Shown here: positions 1 to 10,145 of the stretch, in pieces | Numbering within the stretch: position 1 is the stretch's first letter | How the letters are laid out: every line of letters starts with the position of its first letter | Origin: Candidatus Saccharimonadota bacterium | Lineage (GTDB): Bacteria > Eremiobacterota > Xenobia > Xenobiales > Xenobiaceae | Assembly: GCA_004554425.1 (NCBI GenBank) | Contig: SFMI01000007.1 | Span: forward strand, 1-37,953 | Reading direction: 5' to 3' | Length of the DNA stretch: 37,953 nucleotides | Position numbers and translations under genes: made by a program | The notes under the pieces: model-generated | Seen by the model: the letters and a program-made list of their open reading frames with translations, nothing else | The model's database searches: none | What the model was told of the DNA's origin: nothing

Positions 1-1
1 T

Positions 2-202
2 AGAGCCATTATTTAAATGGGGAGCTTTTTCTTTTATATTGTCATTTTTTTTATGATTATGTTTTTCTTGTTCTTTGTTGTTTTCCGTAGAATCTGATTG
101 TTTTTCTGTCTTTATAGCTGCGTCACTTAATACTTTTACCAATGATAAATAAGGACTAGTAAGATTTGCACCTCTTCTAGCTGAACCACGACAGCGGTTC
201 AT
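2..202 (-). CDS. Possible partial CDS, unknown, running off the left edge
   Basis: A minus-strand reading frame starts with ATG at 202-200 and stays open for 67 codons to the window edge. The N-terminus (MNRCRGSARRGANLTSPYL) is basic. The distal half is very rich in Lys, Glu, Asn and His and looks like a charged low-complexity tail. The frame is also open upstream to about 345, so a non-ATG start further up is possible. An AAGGG lies about 12 bases before the ATG, which is a weak ribosome binding site. It would be the next gene after tamB in the same direction. I recognise no family, and the frame could be chance. Confidence 0.25.
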   Translation of the reverse strand, partial: MNRCRGSARRGANLTSPYLSLVKVLSDAAIKTEKQSDSTENNKEQEKHNHKKNDNIKEKAPHLNNGS

Positions 203-354
203 ATACAACCAGCCCTTATTCTTAAAAAAGTCCACGTCCGTTACCCTTCCTTGCCATCTAAATTTATAACCTTTTGAATGTAAAGTTCTCGATTTCAGGC
301 AGAAGCGCCTTTTCTTTCTGTATTTTAGAATACAACCAAAAGGAAATATTTAGC

Positions 355-3300
355 TTAGAACTCCCAAAAACCTTGGAACCAAGGACGGACATATCCATCT
401 TGGTCGAAACCGAGACGGAAGAGCATATTATTCTTAAAGCGCCACTCTATACCATAAACACTTTCATCTTGTCCAGTTTGAGTATTTAAACTGCGCGTCA
501 AAGTAAATAAGAAGCGATCTTTAGAATCAATCGATTTAGCTATTTTGAAAGAATATCCATGCGGGGAAGTTATATCTACGGAGAAGTCAGACAAGAACAA
601 CATACGACTGATTTCTTGAGTAAGAGGTGAAGAAAGGATCTTCGAAAGCATGGAAATACCAGATGTACTCAAATTCAAGTCGGTGCTTACAGCCTGACTT
701 CCGGTAGTATTTCCGGGAGCATGAACCATCTGAGAAGCAGAATTGGACGGAGTATATTTAGCGAAACCGCCTAAAGCCAACAAGTTTTGAATTTCTTTTT
801 CAGCCAAAGGTGGATTAGAAACGAAATCGACTTTGATATTGGGATAAGCGCCGCTTACAAAAGCCGTAATTTCGTAATTGTCAACTTGAGCATCGGCTGT
901 TACCTCTCGCAATTCGGGTATTTGACTATGATTGAAAACAGCCTTACCACTGCGCACTTTAAATTTTAAATCATACAGAGGGATGGCCAGAAGCCCGCGA
1001 GAGAGATCAACTTCTCCGTCAACAACCGGCTTACCAGTGTCTTTGTCTGGCACAACAGCTAATTCTCCGGCAGCTCTGATACGACAGCCCAAAGCGTGCA
1101 TCCACACATCTTCACCGATATTGACATCAATGCGGTAATCGAGCGGAAGTTTGCTCCAATCGAAGCTTGCTCCAGAACTGCTAGTTAAAGTGCTGACATC
1201 AACGCTGACATCGCCTCTAGGCACAGAAATTTTGCCAGATAGATAGTACATCTTGGGAATAGGCACAACTTGAGCTTTTGAAGCTGAAGAAGAAATGCCA
1301 AGCCTAGGACGAGCTGCCGCCCGAGTGCGCAAACTCTCCTTCCATGAAGCCAAGTCCTTGCCACTAACATCAGCTTTACTTAAGTGCAAATCGACATCGG
1401 CTCTGCCTTCAAAAAGGCTACCCCAACGCAAAGGAAGTTGCTCACCAGTGAAAGACAAATCCACATCCATAGGAGTGAAGCCGTCCATATCGGCTCGCCC
1501 TTGCATAACAAAGTTTTTATCTCCGAGCTTACCACTAAATTTGCGCAACTCGATACGATTGAAGCGAGCATCACTAAAGTCTAAAGGCTCAAATTGCTCT
1601 TTTTCCGCGACTTGCTTTTCTTTCGAGCCGTCATTTTTTAACTCTGAATCAGAATTTTGAGCGGAGCTATTTTCTTGAGCTTTTCGGCTAAGATGCTCAG
1701 CTAAAACGGCTCCAAAACCATGCTCAGCTATATAATTGCGTTTTTTCTGCTCTATATACTTATTCTTCAAATCGGAATCGAGAATTTCACTAAAGTTGGC
1801 TTCAATATTTAAATCAGAAATCGTGCCGACTTTTTTATGTTCAATTTGTCCATCAATAACTTTTAATTCGCCAATCGCTTCCGGACGCAGCAAAGTACCA
1901 CCAATATGTAAAGTACCTAACATATTACCAGCACTTTCGGAAACATCACTAACTACACTAGAAAGCAAACCTAAGTCTTTGTCTTTAAGCTCGGCATTGA
2001 TATCGACAGCACCGTCTAAAGAGACACTAGTGCCTCTCCAGAAAGGCACTAAAGAACCGTCATCTTTGGGCCTTACCCTAGTTACTTCGTAAGGTAAAGT
2101 ACCGGAAATACTAAAAACTCGATCACTTTTCTTTTCTTTGCCGAAATAAACTTTAATGCCAGCGGCATAATCTTCAACGTTGCCCAGTTCTTGTAATCCC
2201 TGACTGACGATATCTTTAATTCGCTCATTTCTAAAAGCAGTTTCAGAAGTGCCGAGTTTAACTTGATAAAGTTTACTTTGGGGATCGCGACGACCACTGA
2301 CAGCACCAGTTATGGAGGCTAAGTCCAAATTGCCCGCTTTGCCATTGGTAACATTGAAAAGCATATTAAAGACGGGCGAATAAATAGGGCCAGAAGCATT
2401 CAGAACAAAATCTTCCACAAAGCCACTATTCAAACTGGGGAAGAGGAAAGATCCCAGCTCAGAAATAGGCACCTGACTTATTTTTAAATGGAGTTCATTA
2501 GCGTCTATAGAAGCATTTTTGGAGCTCGAATCTGCCTGATTTTTGTCGTTAGCAGTGTTTCCTATGGATGAAGAACGCCACGGCAAACGGGTGAGAGCTA
2601 AATTGGCACTACCACTGACACTACCAGAAGCAAGTGACTCATCATCTTTGCCTTCAGGGCCGAAGCTATGCTTTTCTGGTACAAATTCGAAAGGCTCGAT
2701 AATAAAACGACCAGCCTTTTCTTCACGGCTATAAGCACCTTTTAAATTTTGCTTAAGAGTAAGGCCGCGCCACAAAATGCGACGAGGCTGCTTTTTATCT
2801 GCTTCTTCCTCAGTTTTGCCGCTTTTTTCAATATTTTCCGCTTTGTCGATAGTAACACTGCCGAAAGCTAATTGAGAAATGTCAAAGTTGTAGCGCAAAG
2901 AACCGGCTGGAGCTTCAGCCAGATGACCTCTGTACCATTGCCCTTTTAATCCCAGCTCTCCACTGAAGCTAAAACGTCGCTGACTCATGGGCAGCCCTAA
3001 AGCCGCTCTGGCCATATTACCTTGGAAATTTTTTAAACTGAAAACTAATGGTTGCTCACCATTGCCAAAGTCGGGGCCATCAGGGCCTAAAAACCAATTT
3101 TCTCCTCCGGAATTAAAAGATGGAGAAAAATTGAAATCACCAGATACGCTAAATGATACGGGCTCTTTATCTAAACGGGCGCCAATAATCTCTCCCTGGT
3201 TATCTAAAGCTGGGTGAGGACGGAAACCTTTTTGATTTTCATCTCCCGGCTCCATCAAACGATCAGCAACTTCTTTGGGAAGCAAAACTTTTTCAAAGAA

Positions 3301-6300
3301 TCTGTAAGCGCTAAACTTCACAGCTTCCGAGGGGATATTGACATAAACGCGCCCATCTTTATAGCTGGCTGCTATGCCAAAACCTTTAGCAGTATACAGT
3401 TCGCCATTTTCCGCCCTTTTAACTGTGCCCATTTTGAAATCGGGAAAATAAAGACTCACAGGAACAGAACCCCAAGTGACATCTTTGCCTTCCATAGCCA
3501 AAACGGCTTGCACAGCTCTAAAAGACAGATCGTCAGACTCTACACATAAAGCTAAATCTACGCTGCCATGCAAATCGGAAAGGGCAGGATCGAAATAAGA
3601 GAGAGAGTCCAAAGCAATATCTTTGGCGTAAAGCTTAGTTTCTAAACGACCTGAAGAACTACGCCAACCGGAACCTTGAAAAAGGAAATTGCCAGAGAGC
3701 AAATTTAAGTCAGAGAAAACTAATTTGTTACTGTCCCTACTAACCTGAGCAGAAAGTCTGTCAATGGGAATTAAACTATCGGCCAAAAGTAAATGGCCAT
3801 CATGGAAGTACATAGAACCTTCCATTGATAAAGTGTCTAAAAGGCCACGCTTAGAGTCGAAGGAAATATCAAGCTCGTCAGTACCAAGCCAACCACTGAA
3901 CTTTTGCCCGTGTTCTTCCAAGCCGGGCAGCAAAGCCATAACATGATCACTGTTCCAGTCTTTAGCTTTAATATTTAAAGCCGCTTGGCCGCCATCAATT
4001 CGTCCTTTAGCTTGTAATAAACCTGAAGGTATAGGCTCAGAATCGTAGTTGGCCAAACGTCCCTTGGCTTGAAAAAGACGTTTGTCTCTGGGCGCAGAAG
4101 AGACTAATAAGCGCTCAAAATTGATTTCCCCCATAGTAGCTTTACCATTTGCCGTTGGGTCGATAGCTACTTCTGAAGATAAAGAAACTGCTCCAGAGAA
4201 GATGCGACTGTTATTGGCACTTCCAGCGGTAAACCAAGGAATATAAGCCCAAGTGCCAGGTAAAATTTTTGGAGTTCCGCGCTCGGAGCCAATCTTGGCA
4301 TAAAGGTTAGCTTGACCGCCAGTAATATTAGCCTTATCCAATAAGTCTGCGGCCTGAGCCAGCCAATTTTGTTCGTGTAGCCAAGCAATATCTATACCTG
4401 TAGCCTCGGCAGCCAGTTGGTAGCTCAGAGGAGTACCAAGCATAATATCGCCCTCTACTTTGACTAAACCTATTTCAGGCAACCAAGAATAGAGTAAACC
4501 ATTTTGCTGCAGCGGACGAGCCATGTCCGGACCTAAAAAAGCGTAGGCGCTGCCTTCTAAGTGGGGGATAGCCTCCCAACCAGAGCGAGGCCAATAATTC
4601 CAAGCTAAAATATTGTCCTGTAAGCTCAGGCAACCATTTTTCAAAACCCCACGACCAGCTAGCCATAAAGTGTGTTGATCCACAAGTTTAACCGGCGAAC
4701 CACTTATAGCCGTGAAATAACTAAGAGCTAAATTTTTGGGTTGTCCCCAAGCTCCAAAACGACCGGTCAAGCGCCCCTCTAAGGACAGATCCTGAGTGAG
4801 GCGGCGGCCATCCAAGGCTAAATCTTTGGCCCAACCGACAAAACCGAGCCCTTGTCTGCCGACAAATCCTTGCACAGCAGCAGCATAACCATTGGGCTCT
4901 TCGAAATGGCTAAAGCCAGGAGCCACATTGTAAGCTAAGCCCAATTTTTGCATGGCTGCTTGAGAATCGACTTCGTTACGCTCGAGAGAGAAACTTAAAG
5001 TGCCAAGTTGTTCTGTAGCCACGCCTGCTGAAGAAGCAATAAGAGTGTCCGCTTTGCTGGTGGTTTCAGAGGCAAACGTGGGTACAGGCGTAGGCTCCGG
5101 GTTTATTTCCAAACCAACTCGGTTGGGCTCGTTATAAGCGGCAGTACTTTCGGCAGCAGCATTTTCTGCAGCCCTGCCGTCAGACGCCGTCATAGTGTGA
5201 GCCGCAGCCTCTTGCAACACAGCTTGGTGGCCAGTCTGACCTTCAACATAAAGACTGATCCAATTATTGTGGTCGCTTCCATTAGCGAACCAACTAGCTC
5301 CCATATCCCCTACTCCATTGAGTTTCAAAGGGATATCATATTGAACAATATCGGCAAAAGGAGCGATATTTACATCTCGAGCTAGTATACTTACGCTAGA
5401 AGTACCGCCTTTTAAGCCAATCCAACCGCTGGCATAGACACTGCCTCCAGCCACTTGTCCACTCATTTGTGGAAGATAGACACTTTGACGATCGAGGCCG
5501 ACAGCTCCATGTAAATTGTTAATTTGTAAATTGCCTAAACTTAAATTGGTAGACTGACTGTAAGCACAAACACTCAAACTGTTTAAGTCGGTAGGTACAC
5601 CCATAACCTGAGCCCTGCCACTAACAGTGCCGCTAACTGAGCCTATAGAAGGTACGCTCACAGAAGGTAAAGACAAATTATCAGTTTGTACAGAAGCGTA
5701 TAAATAAGGGTGCTTATAATTGTAACTAGCATAAGGCACACTAGCTTGGCCTAAATTTGTATAGGCTCTGACATTATTGAGACTTACGGTATCTCCCAAT
5801 ACCATAAATTGAGCCGAAGCCGATCCTAACATGGAAGCAGCACCAGAAAAGCCACCGACTCCAGATCCTTCGCCATAAACAAAAGGCGAATCAGCAGTAC
5901 CTACCATTGATACTTTAAATTGCCCGACGTGACCACCTACGGGACTTATACCTTGCAAAGAAAGATCTTGACCATCAAGATTAAATACCAATTGCGGTTT
6001 TGATCCTTCAAAGAGAGCGTAGCCGTGGCCTTGAATATTGCCTTGAGCAGCCTGAGCTTTCAAACTCTCAATAGTGAGAAGTTTGTCCTTCCAACTAACA
6101 TCTATGCTAAGCTGACTTATTTCCTTATCGGCGTAAGTCAACTTTGCCGACTTAATTTTTCCTTTAGCACCAGGATTGCGCAAAGTTCCATCGACATTTA
6201 ATTCGGTACTAATCTTGCCACTTATCGGAACTTTTATTCCTAGAGCACGGCTCAGTTTGCGCAATTGCAACTCAGGGACAGTTGCATCCAGCTTAACTCG

Positions 6301-7362
6301 TCCTTGCCAGTCCTTTATCTTCCCAGATGGACTCCAAATATAGACTTTTCCTCCAGCGGAAAGCAAAGCGTCAGCAAATTGAGCGCTCAATCTTTTTATA
6401 GAAGCTAAACCAGAAATAATATCAGCTTCCAAAACAATATTTTCAATGGGCTCTTGACAATGTGTAGCCATAATAGAGCCGTGACTCAGCTTTACATGGC
6501 CACCATAATTGAGTTTTTCTAAAGTTTGGCTCCAAGCATGAGCCTTACAATTAGCCCAAATATTGCTATTAAGTTGCGCTCCTAATAAACGAACAGCTTT
6601 AGGTAAATGGTAATATTCGCTCCAACGCACCAAATCTATATTGACCAAATTGAGAGTAGCATCAAAATCGGGAGCCATATCCAAGCGGATTTTGCCTTTA
6701 AGCTCCACTTTGCCATTTTCAGATGCCCAGGAATTGGCTTTTTGAAGAGGCACGAAGCTAATTTCAAACTCGGCCTTATGATCCGGTTGGGCAATAATCA
6801 GAAGATTTAATTTGTCTAGCTGAGCGCAGAAGTCTCCCCTACTCCAATCGCGGAAAAAAGCCGAACCATTATCTAAACTAACAGATCCTTCATAGCGACT
6901 AAAATATTGTTCCCAAGGCCAACGCTTTTTATCTTTTTTAGGCTTCGTCGACTTTAACTGAGCGAAATTAAAGCGACCGTCTTTATCTATTTCTGGAGTT
7001 AGATCTAAATTATGCAACCGCAAGTCGCCCAAAACGGCCATATAATCTAAACGCATTAAGCCTCTAAGCCAATGGAAGTCCAGTTCGGCTTTTTCCAAAT
7101 TGGCTAAAGGCTCTCCATCATCTAGTTTTAAAGAAACTCCCTCTAAAATAAGGGACTTTCTGCTAAATTGAGCTCTTTCTAGCTCTACTTGTCCAGTGAA
7201 ATTATCATTAAGGACACTAAGTCCATACTGAGTCAATGAATTGGCAGACTGAGAAAGACACAAGTAAAACAAGCCAACTAGGCACAGCAAAAAGGCAGCT
7301 ACAGAAGCTACCGCTATGCCTCCGACTTTTAAGACACGGCTTGTCAGAGAAAGCTTAATCAA
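355..7362 (-). CDS. tamB: TamB-like translocation and assembly module protein (giant AsmA/DUF490-type)
   Basis: A 2335-residue protein with one N-terminal membrane anchor (about residues 10-38) followed by a very long periplasmic region of repeating beta-strand character. The first 120 residues resemble AsmA-type N-termini. The last ~350 residues match the TamB C-terminal (DUF490) domain: a stretch from VDGEVDLSRGLLAIPLYDL, then NPPLAEKEIQNLLALGG, and a barrel-like end closing in WFQGFWEF. Family members bridge inner and outer membrane and act in outer-membrane protein assembly or phospholipid transfer to the outer membrane. E. coli TamB is about 1260 residues, so this one is nearly twice as long. 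The start is TTG, four bases after the mreB stop, with a GGGGGG run about 7 bases upstream as the likely ribosome binding site. Low-complexity Ala/Thr/Glu and Asp/Lys segments occur mid-protein. No TamA/BamA partner is in the window. Confidence 0.9.
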   Translation of the reverse strand: MIKLSLTSRVLKVGGIAVASVAAFLLCLVGLFYLCLSQSANSLTQYGLSVLNDNFTGQVELERAQFSRKSLILEGVSLKLDDGEPLANLEKAELDFHWLRGLMRLDYMAVLGDLRLHNLDLTPEIDKDGRFNFAQLKSTKPKKDKKRWPWEQYFSRYEGSVSLDNGSAFFRDWSRGDFCAQLDKLNLLIIAQPDHKAEFEISFVPLQKANSWASENGKVELKGKIRLDMAPDFDATLNLVNIDLVRWSEYYHLPKAVRLLGAQLNSNIWANCKAHAWSQTLEKLNYGGHVKLSHGSIMATHCQEPIENIVLEADIISGLASIKRLSAQFADALLSAGGKVYIWSPSGKIKDWQGRVKLDATVPELQLRKLSRALGIKVPISGKISTELNVDGTLRNPGAKGKIKSAKLTYADKEISQLSIDVSWKDKLLTIESLKAQAAQGNIQGHGYALFEGSKPQLVFNLDGQDLSLQGISPVGGHVGQFKVSMVGTADSPFVYGEGSGVGGFSGAASMLGSASAQFMVLGDTVSLNNVRAYTNLGQASVPYASYNYKHPYLYASVQTDNLSLPSVSVPSIGSVSGTVSGRAQVMGVPTDLNSLSVCAYSQSTNLSLGNLQINNLHGAVGLDRQSVYLPQMSGQVAGGSVYASGWIGLKGGTSSVSILARDVNIAPFADIVQYDIPLKLNGVGDMGASWFANGSDHNNWISLYVEGQTGHQAVLQEAAAHTMTASDGRAAENAAAESTAAYNEPNRVGLEINPEPTPVPTFASETTSKADTLIASSAGVATEQLGTLSFSLERNEVDSQAAMQKLGLAYNVAPGFSHFEEPNGYAAAVQGFVGRQGLGFVGWAKDLALDGRRLTQDLSLEGRLTGRFGAWGQPKNLALSYFTAISGSPVKLVDQHTLWLAGRGVLKNGCLSLQDNILAWNYWPRSGWEAIPHLEGSAYAFLGPDMARPLQQNGLLYSWLPEIGLVKVEGDIMLGTPLSYQLAAEATGIDIAWLHEQNWLAQAADLLDKANITGGQANLYAKIGSERGTPKILPGTWAYIPWFTAGSANNSRIFSGAVSLSSEVAIDPTANGKATMGEINFERLLVSSAPRDKRLFQAKGRLANYDSEPIPSGLLQAKGRIDGGQAALNIKAKDWNSDHVMALLPGLEEHGQKFSGWLGTDELDISFDSKRGLLDTLSMEGSMYFHDGHLLLADSLIPIDRLSAQVSRDSNKLVFSDLNLLSGNFLFQGSGWRSSSGRLETKLYAKDIALDSLSYFDPALSDLHGSVDLALCVESDDLSFRAVQAVLAMEGKDVTWGSVPVSLYFPDFKMGTVKRAENGELYTAKGFGIAASYKDGRVYVNIPSEAVKFSAYRFFEKVLLPKEVADRLMEPGDENQKGFRPHPALDNQGEIIGARLDKEPVSFSVSGDFNFSPSFNSGGENWFLGPDGPDFGNGEQPLVFSLKNFQGNMARAALGLPMSQRRFSFSGELGLKGQWYRGHLAEAPAGSLRYNFDISQLAFGSVTIDKAENIEKSGKTEEEADKKQPRRILWRGLTLKQNLKGAYSREEKAGRFIIEPFEFVPEKHSFGPEGKDDESLASGSVSGSANLALTRLPWRSSSIGNTANDKNQADSSSKNASIDANELHLKISQVPISELGSFLFPSLNSGFVEDFVLNASGPIYSPVFNMLFNVTNGKAGNLDLASITGAVSGRRDPQSKLYQVKLGTSETAFRNERIKDIVSQGLQELGNVEDYAAGIKVYFGKEKKSDRVFSISGTLPYEVTRVRPKDDGSLVPFWRGTSVSLDGAVDINAELKDKDLGLLSSVVSDVSESAGNMLGTLHIGGTLLRPEAIGELKVIDGQIEHKKVGTISDLNIEANFSEILDSDLKNKYIEQKKRNYIAEHGFGAVLAEHLSRKAQENSSAQNSDSELKNDGSKEKQVAEKEQFEPLDFSDARFNRIELRKFSGKLGDKNFVMQGRADMDGFTPMDVDLSFTGEQLPLRWGSLFEGRADVDLHLSKADVSGKDLASWKESLRTRAAARPRLGISSSASKAQVVPIPKMYYLSGKISVPRGDVSVDVSTLTSSSGASFDWSKLPLDYRIDVNIGEDVWMHALGCRIRAAGELAVVPDKDTGKPVVDGEVDLSRGLLAIPLYDLKFKVRSGKAVFNHSQIPELREVTADAQVDNYEITAFVSGAYPNIKVDFVSNPPLAEKEIQNLLALGGFAKYTPSNSASQMVHAPGNTTGSQAVSTDLNLSTSGISMLSKILSSPLTQEISRMLFLSDFSVDITSPHGYSFKIAKSIDSKDRFLFTLTRSLNTQTGQDESVYGIEWRFKNNMLFRLGFDQDGYVRPWFQGFWEF

Positions 7363-7365
7363 GGT

Positions 7366-8448
7366 CTACCCCCCGGTTTTGACTTTTTCTACTTGTGCCA
7401 ATTCGAACGCGCTACACCCCAAAACAGAGCAATGCTGAGGATCATCGGCCAACTTTACAGGAATAGAAAAATATTCTTGTAAAAATTTGTCTATTCCAGC
7501 TGTCAGTGCTCCACCGCCGACTAATATAATGCCACTGTCAACCAAATCGGCAGAAAGCTCGCAAGGAGTCTCAAGCATGACGTCCTGAATGGCACGGGCG
7601 ATGTCATTTAAAGGACGAATCAAACAAGAGTTGATTACAGAAGAAGAGACTAAACGCTCACAAGGCAAACCGCTCACTAGATCGAAGCCGTTGACTTTCA
7701 TTTCTTTGGGAACTTCCAAGGGAACAGCCGAAGTAAGGTTCTTTTTCAATGTCTCCACTACACTTTCGGAGACAGAAATATTGTATTGACGGCGCAAAAC
7801 TCTAGCTATTTCCGAAGAGAAATCGCCACTTCCCACATTGGCTGTAGCAGAAACGATTATTTCGTTGGCACTGAGTACGGAAATATCAGTTTTACCGTCA
7901 CCTATATCAACAAGCAAAATGCCGCCCGGCAAATCCATATCTACCCCTGCTCCCAAGGCAGCAGCCAAAGTAGAAGGCACAAACTTGCAAGAGACAGATC
8001 CTATACAATCAAAAAGCTGCTGCCAGCAAATTTTGTCTACACTGCTGGCTGAAGCAGGCAAGGTAACCAAAGCTTTTATACGACGCGTTTTAGGAAGTTT
8101 GCGCAAGTGGAAGCGTAACAAAGCTTCAGCTAAAGAAAAATCTCGTATACGGCCACGTTTTATGGGGTAGACGGTAGATAAGGCCGAAAGGGGCTTGTCC
8201 GCCAAATCAAAAGCCGCGCGACCGACAGCCTTAATGTGGCCAGAGTTGCAATCTACAGCAACTAAAGAAGGCTCGTCGACAATCACTTTGCCGTCAATAC
8301 TTAAGCGAAAATTAGCGCTGCCCAAATCTAAATTAACGTGCAAAAAAAACAAAGCCGACAAGCCCCTGTTATAAAAGACTAAATTTAGTAGACTATTGCC
8401 CACCTTCAATTGCTTACGCAAATTCGGTGGGCCTGGGCTACTATCCAC
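7366..8448 (-). CDS. mreB: MreB-family actin-like cell-shape protein
   Basis: A 360-residue actin-fold ATPase homologue. MreB motifs are visible in order: phosphate-1 LDLGSANFRL near residue 40, DEPSLVAVD, a GRxAF segment followed by PIKRGRIRDF, phosphate-2 LVDIGDGKTDISVLS near residue 178, and an adenosine motif GIILVGGGALTAGIDKFL near 308. MreB forms membrane-bound filaments that steer peptidoglycan synthesis during elongation. It lies 14 bases after murA and 3 bases before tamB, which fits an envelope operon. The start is uncertain. The GTG at 8448 has no clear Shine-Dalgarno and gives 38 residues before the phosphate-1 loop, longer than usual. An in-frame TTG at 8352-8350, preceded by AGGGG about 10 bases away, would give a more typical N-terminus (MFFLHVNLDLGS). 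The sequence is divergent from standard MreB (GDGKTD instead of GGGTTE), so a paralogue such as Mbl-like is possible. Confidence 0.85.
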   Translation of the reverse strand: MDSSPGPPNLRKQLKVGNSLLNLVFYNRGLSALFFLHVNLDLGSANFRLSIDGKVIVDEPSLVAVDCNSGHIKAVGRAAFDLADKPLSALSTVYPIKRGRIRDFSLAEALLRFHLRKLPKTRRIKALVTLPASASSVDKICWQQLFDCIGSVSCKFVPSTLAAALGAGVDMDLPGGILLVDIGDGKTDISVLSANEIIVSATANVGSGDFSSEIARVLRRQYNISVSESVVETLKKNLTSAVPLEVPKEMKVNGFDLVSGLPCERLVSSSVINSCLIRPLNDIARAIQDVMLETPCELSADLVDSGIILVGGGALTAGIDKFLQEYFSIPVKLADDPQHCSVLGCSAFELAQVEKVKTGG

Positions 8449-8462
8449 ATACCGCTAAGAAT

Positions 8463-9743
8463 TTACGGCACTTGCGGTAATGGCCCTTCTACTCTTTCTA
8501 TTTGAGCTCCTAAAGCAGTAAGTTTTTGTTCAAGCTGCTGATAACCTCGGTCGATATACTTGACACCACGTATAATCGTTTCACCTTCGGCGGCTAGACC
8601 AGCCAGAACCAAAGCACCACCGGCTCTGATGTCGGGAGCATCTACCGGAGCACCGACCAACTTTTCTACGCCACGAATACGTACGTACTTACCAGAAGCC
8701 AAAAGATCGGCACCTAAACGCACCAGTTCCATCACATACATAAAGCGACTGTCAAAAATAGTTTCTGACAAAGCGCTTACGCCTGTAGATAAAGTGAGCG
8801 CAGCCACTATTTGCGGATGCAAGTCGGTAGGGAAACCAGGATAAGGAGCGGTCGCTATTTCCAAGGGCAAAATAGGACGGCGTCCTTTTACGCGCACAAA
8901 ATGATCACCAACAATAACTTCTTGACCAGCTTTTTCCAACTGAGCTAAGAGAGCGCCACTGTATTCGGCGTCAAATTTTTCCATCGTGACGTCGCCGCCT
9001 GTAATAACAGCGCCTAAAAGATAAGTGCAACCTTCGATACGATCGGCAATGATGGAATGCTTGGCGCCGTGCAACTTCTTAACGCCCTCTATTTGCAAAG
9101 TCTGAGTACCGATACCGCTAATTTTGGCTCCCATTTTGATAAGGAATTCGGCTAAATCAGAGATTTCGGGCTCTCTAGCACAGCCTTCCAAAATAGTAGT
9201 GCCTTCAGCCATAGTTGCGGCCATCATGGCGTTTTTGGTTGCTCCGACGCTGACAGACTGGAAAAGGATATGGGCCCCTTTTAAGCCATTAGCCTTGGCT
9301 TTGACAAAGCCACCTTCAACCGTTACTTCAGCGCCCAACTTTTTAAAAGCTTCAATGTGGAAGTTGACAGGACGAGGGCCCAAACGACAACCACCAGGCA
9401 TACTCACTTCGCCTTCTCCGCAACGAGCCAGCAAAGGGCCCATGACATCGAAAGAAGCGTTCATCTTGCGCACTAGCTCTTCTGGAGCACGAGTAGTTTT
9501 TAAGTGCGAAGAATCGAGCTGCATATGGCCAAGGCTAGCGTCGAAATTTACTTCTACGCCAATTTCACGCAGAATATCAGCCATAACCCTAACGTCTGAA
9601 ATATTAGGGACACGCTCCAGCTCAACTACACCTTGAGCTAAAATAGAAGCTGCCATAATGGGCAAGCACGCATTTTTAGCTCCGCTGGCCTCCAAAGATC
9701 CGACTAAGGGCCTTCCTCCCTTAATAACCAGTCTGCTGGCCAT
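8463..9743 (-). CDS. murA: UDP-N-acetylglucosamine 1-carboxyvinyltransferase MurA
   Basis: 426 residues, the normal length for MurA, which transfers enolpyruvate from PEP to UDP-GlcNAc in the first committed cytoplasmic step of peptidoglycan synthesis. Visible motifs are SGAKNA (Lys23/Asn24), the catalytic-loop Cys119 in PGGCRLGPRPV, the TAPYPGFPTDLHPQ segment, and GGALVLAGLAAEGET near the C-terminus. The loop Cys is the residue that fosfomycin alkylates in classical enzymes, so a fosfomycin-sensitive type is expected. The gene starts with ATG only 3 bases after the atpC stop. Its ribosome binding site would lie inside atpC, so it is probably translationally coupled to the ATP synthase operon. 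Confidence 0.97.
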   Translation of the reverse strand: MASRLVIKGGRPLVGSLEASGAKNACLPIMAASILAQGVVELERVPNISDVRVMADILREIGVEVNFDASLGHMQLDSSHLKTTRAPEELVRKMNASFDVMGPLLARCGEGEVSMPGGCRLGPRPVNFHIEAFKKLGAEVTVEGGFVKAKANGLKGAHILFQSVSVGATKNAMMAATMAEGTTILEGCAREPEISDLAEFLIKMGAKISGIGTQTLQIEGVKKLHGAKHSIIADRIEGCTYLLGAVITGGDVTMEKFDAEYSGALLAQLEKAGQEVIVGDHFVRVKGRRPILPLEIATAPYPGFPTDLHPQIVAALTLSTGVSALSETIFDSRFMYVMELVRLGADLLASGKYVRIRGVEKLVGAPVDAPDIRAGGALVLAGLAAEGETIIRGVKYIDRGYQQLEQKLTALGAQIERVEGPLPQVP

Positions 9744-9746
9744 AAT

Positions 9747-10121
9747 TTAAACACCCGCTTTCAACTTAACTTTGGCCGCATAAAGCAACTCAGCTTCATA
9801 TCGTTTATCCAGATCGGCAGGCTTTTCGTCCATGCTCAGATCGTCGGGCAAGTCTTCTTCTCTCCAGACTCGATCCACCAAAACGCTAACGTTGTTGTCT
9901 TGAACTTGTACAAAGCCGCCAGCAGCCGCCAGCATTTGTTCATCATTGCCATCTTCTTTAAAGACGACTAGACCAGGCTGAAGGAGAGCCAAAAGGGGCG
10001 CATGATTAGCCAAAATGCACATCTGCCCCTTAACGCCAGCCAAAGAAACTTGGCTTACTTCTCCGCTAAAAACACGACTGCTCGGGGTGACAACTTCTAA
10101 ATGGAATAACAAATCGCTCAT
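9747..10121 (-). CDS. atpC: F1 ATP synthase epsilon subunit
   Basis: 124 residues. The N-terminal beta-sandwich domain covers about residues 1-85: LLFHLEVVTPSSRVFSGEV, then GVKGQMCILANHAPLLALLQPG, the hallmark of epsilon subunits. A short charged C-terminal helical region follows. Epsilon sits on the gamma stalk, couples rotation and can inhibit ATP hydrolysis. The gene begins with ATG after a GGAGG, 24 bases downstream of atpD, and is the last F1 gene of the cluster. Confidence 0.95.
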   Translation of the reverse strand: MSDLLFHLEVVTPSSRVFSGEVSQVSLAGVKGQMCILANHAPLLALLQPGLVVFKEDGNDEQMLAAAGGFVQVQDNNVSVLVDRVWREEDLPDDLSMDEKPADLDKRYEAELLYAAKVKLKAGV

Positions 10122-10145
10122 AATGGCCTCCCGCCAAAAAAGATC

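Noticed and set aside
9124..9636. Long reading frame antisense to murA, and similar antisense frames over atpA and tamB
   Set aside because: They lie opposite highly conserved genes, have no ribosome binding sites and show no recognisable protein features.
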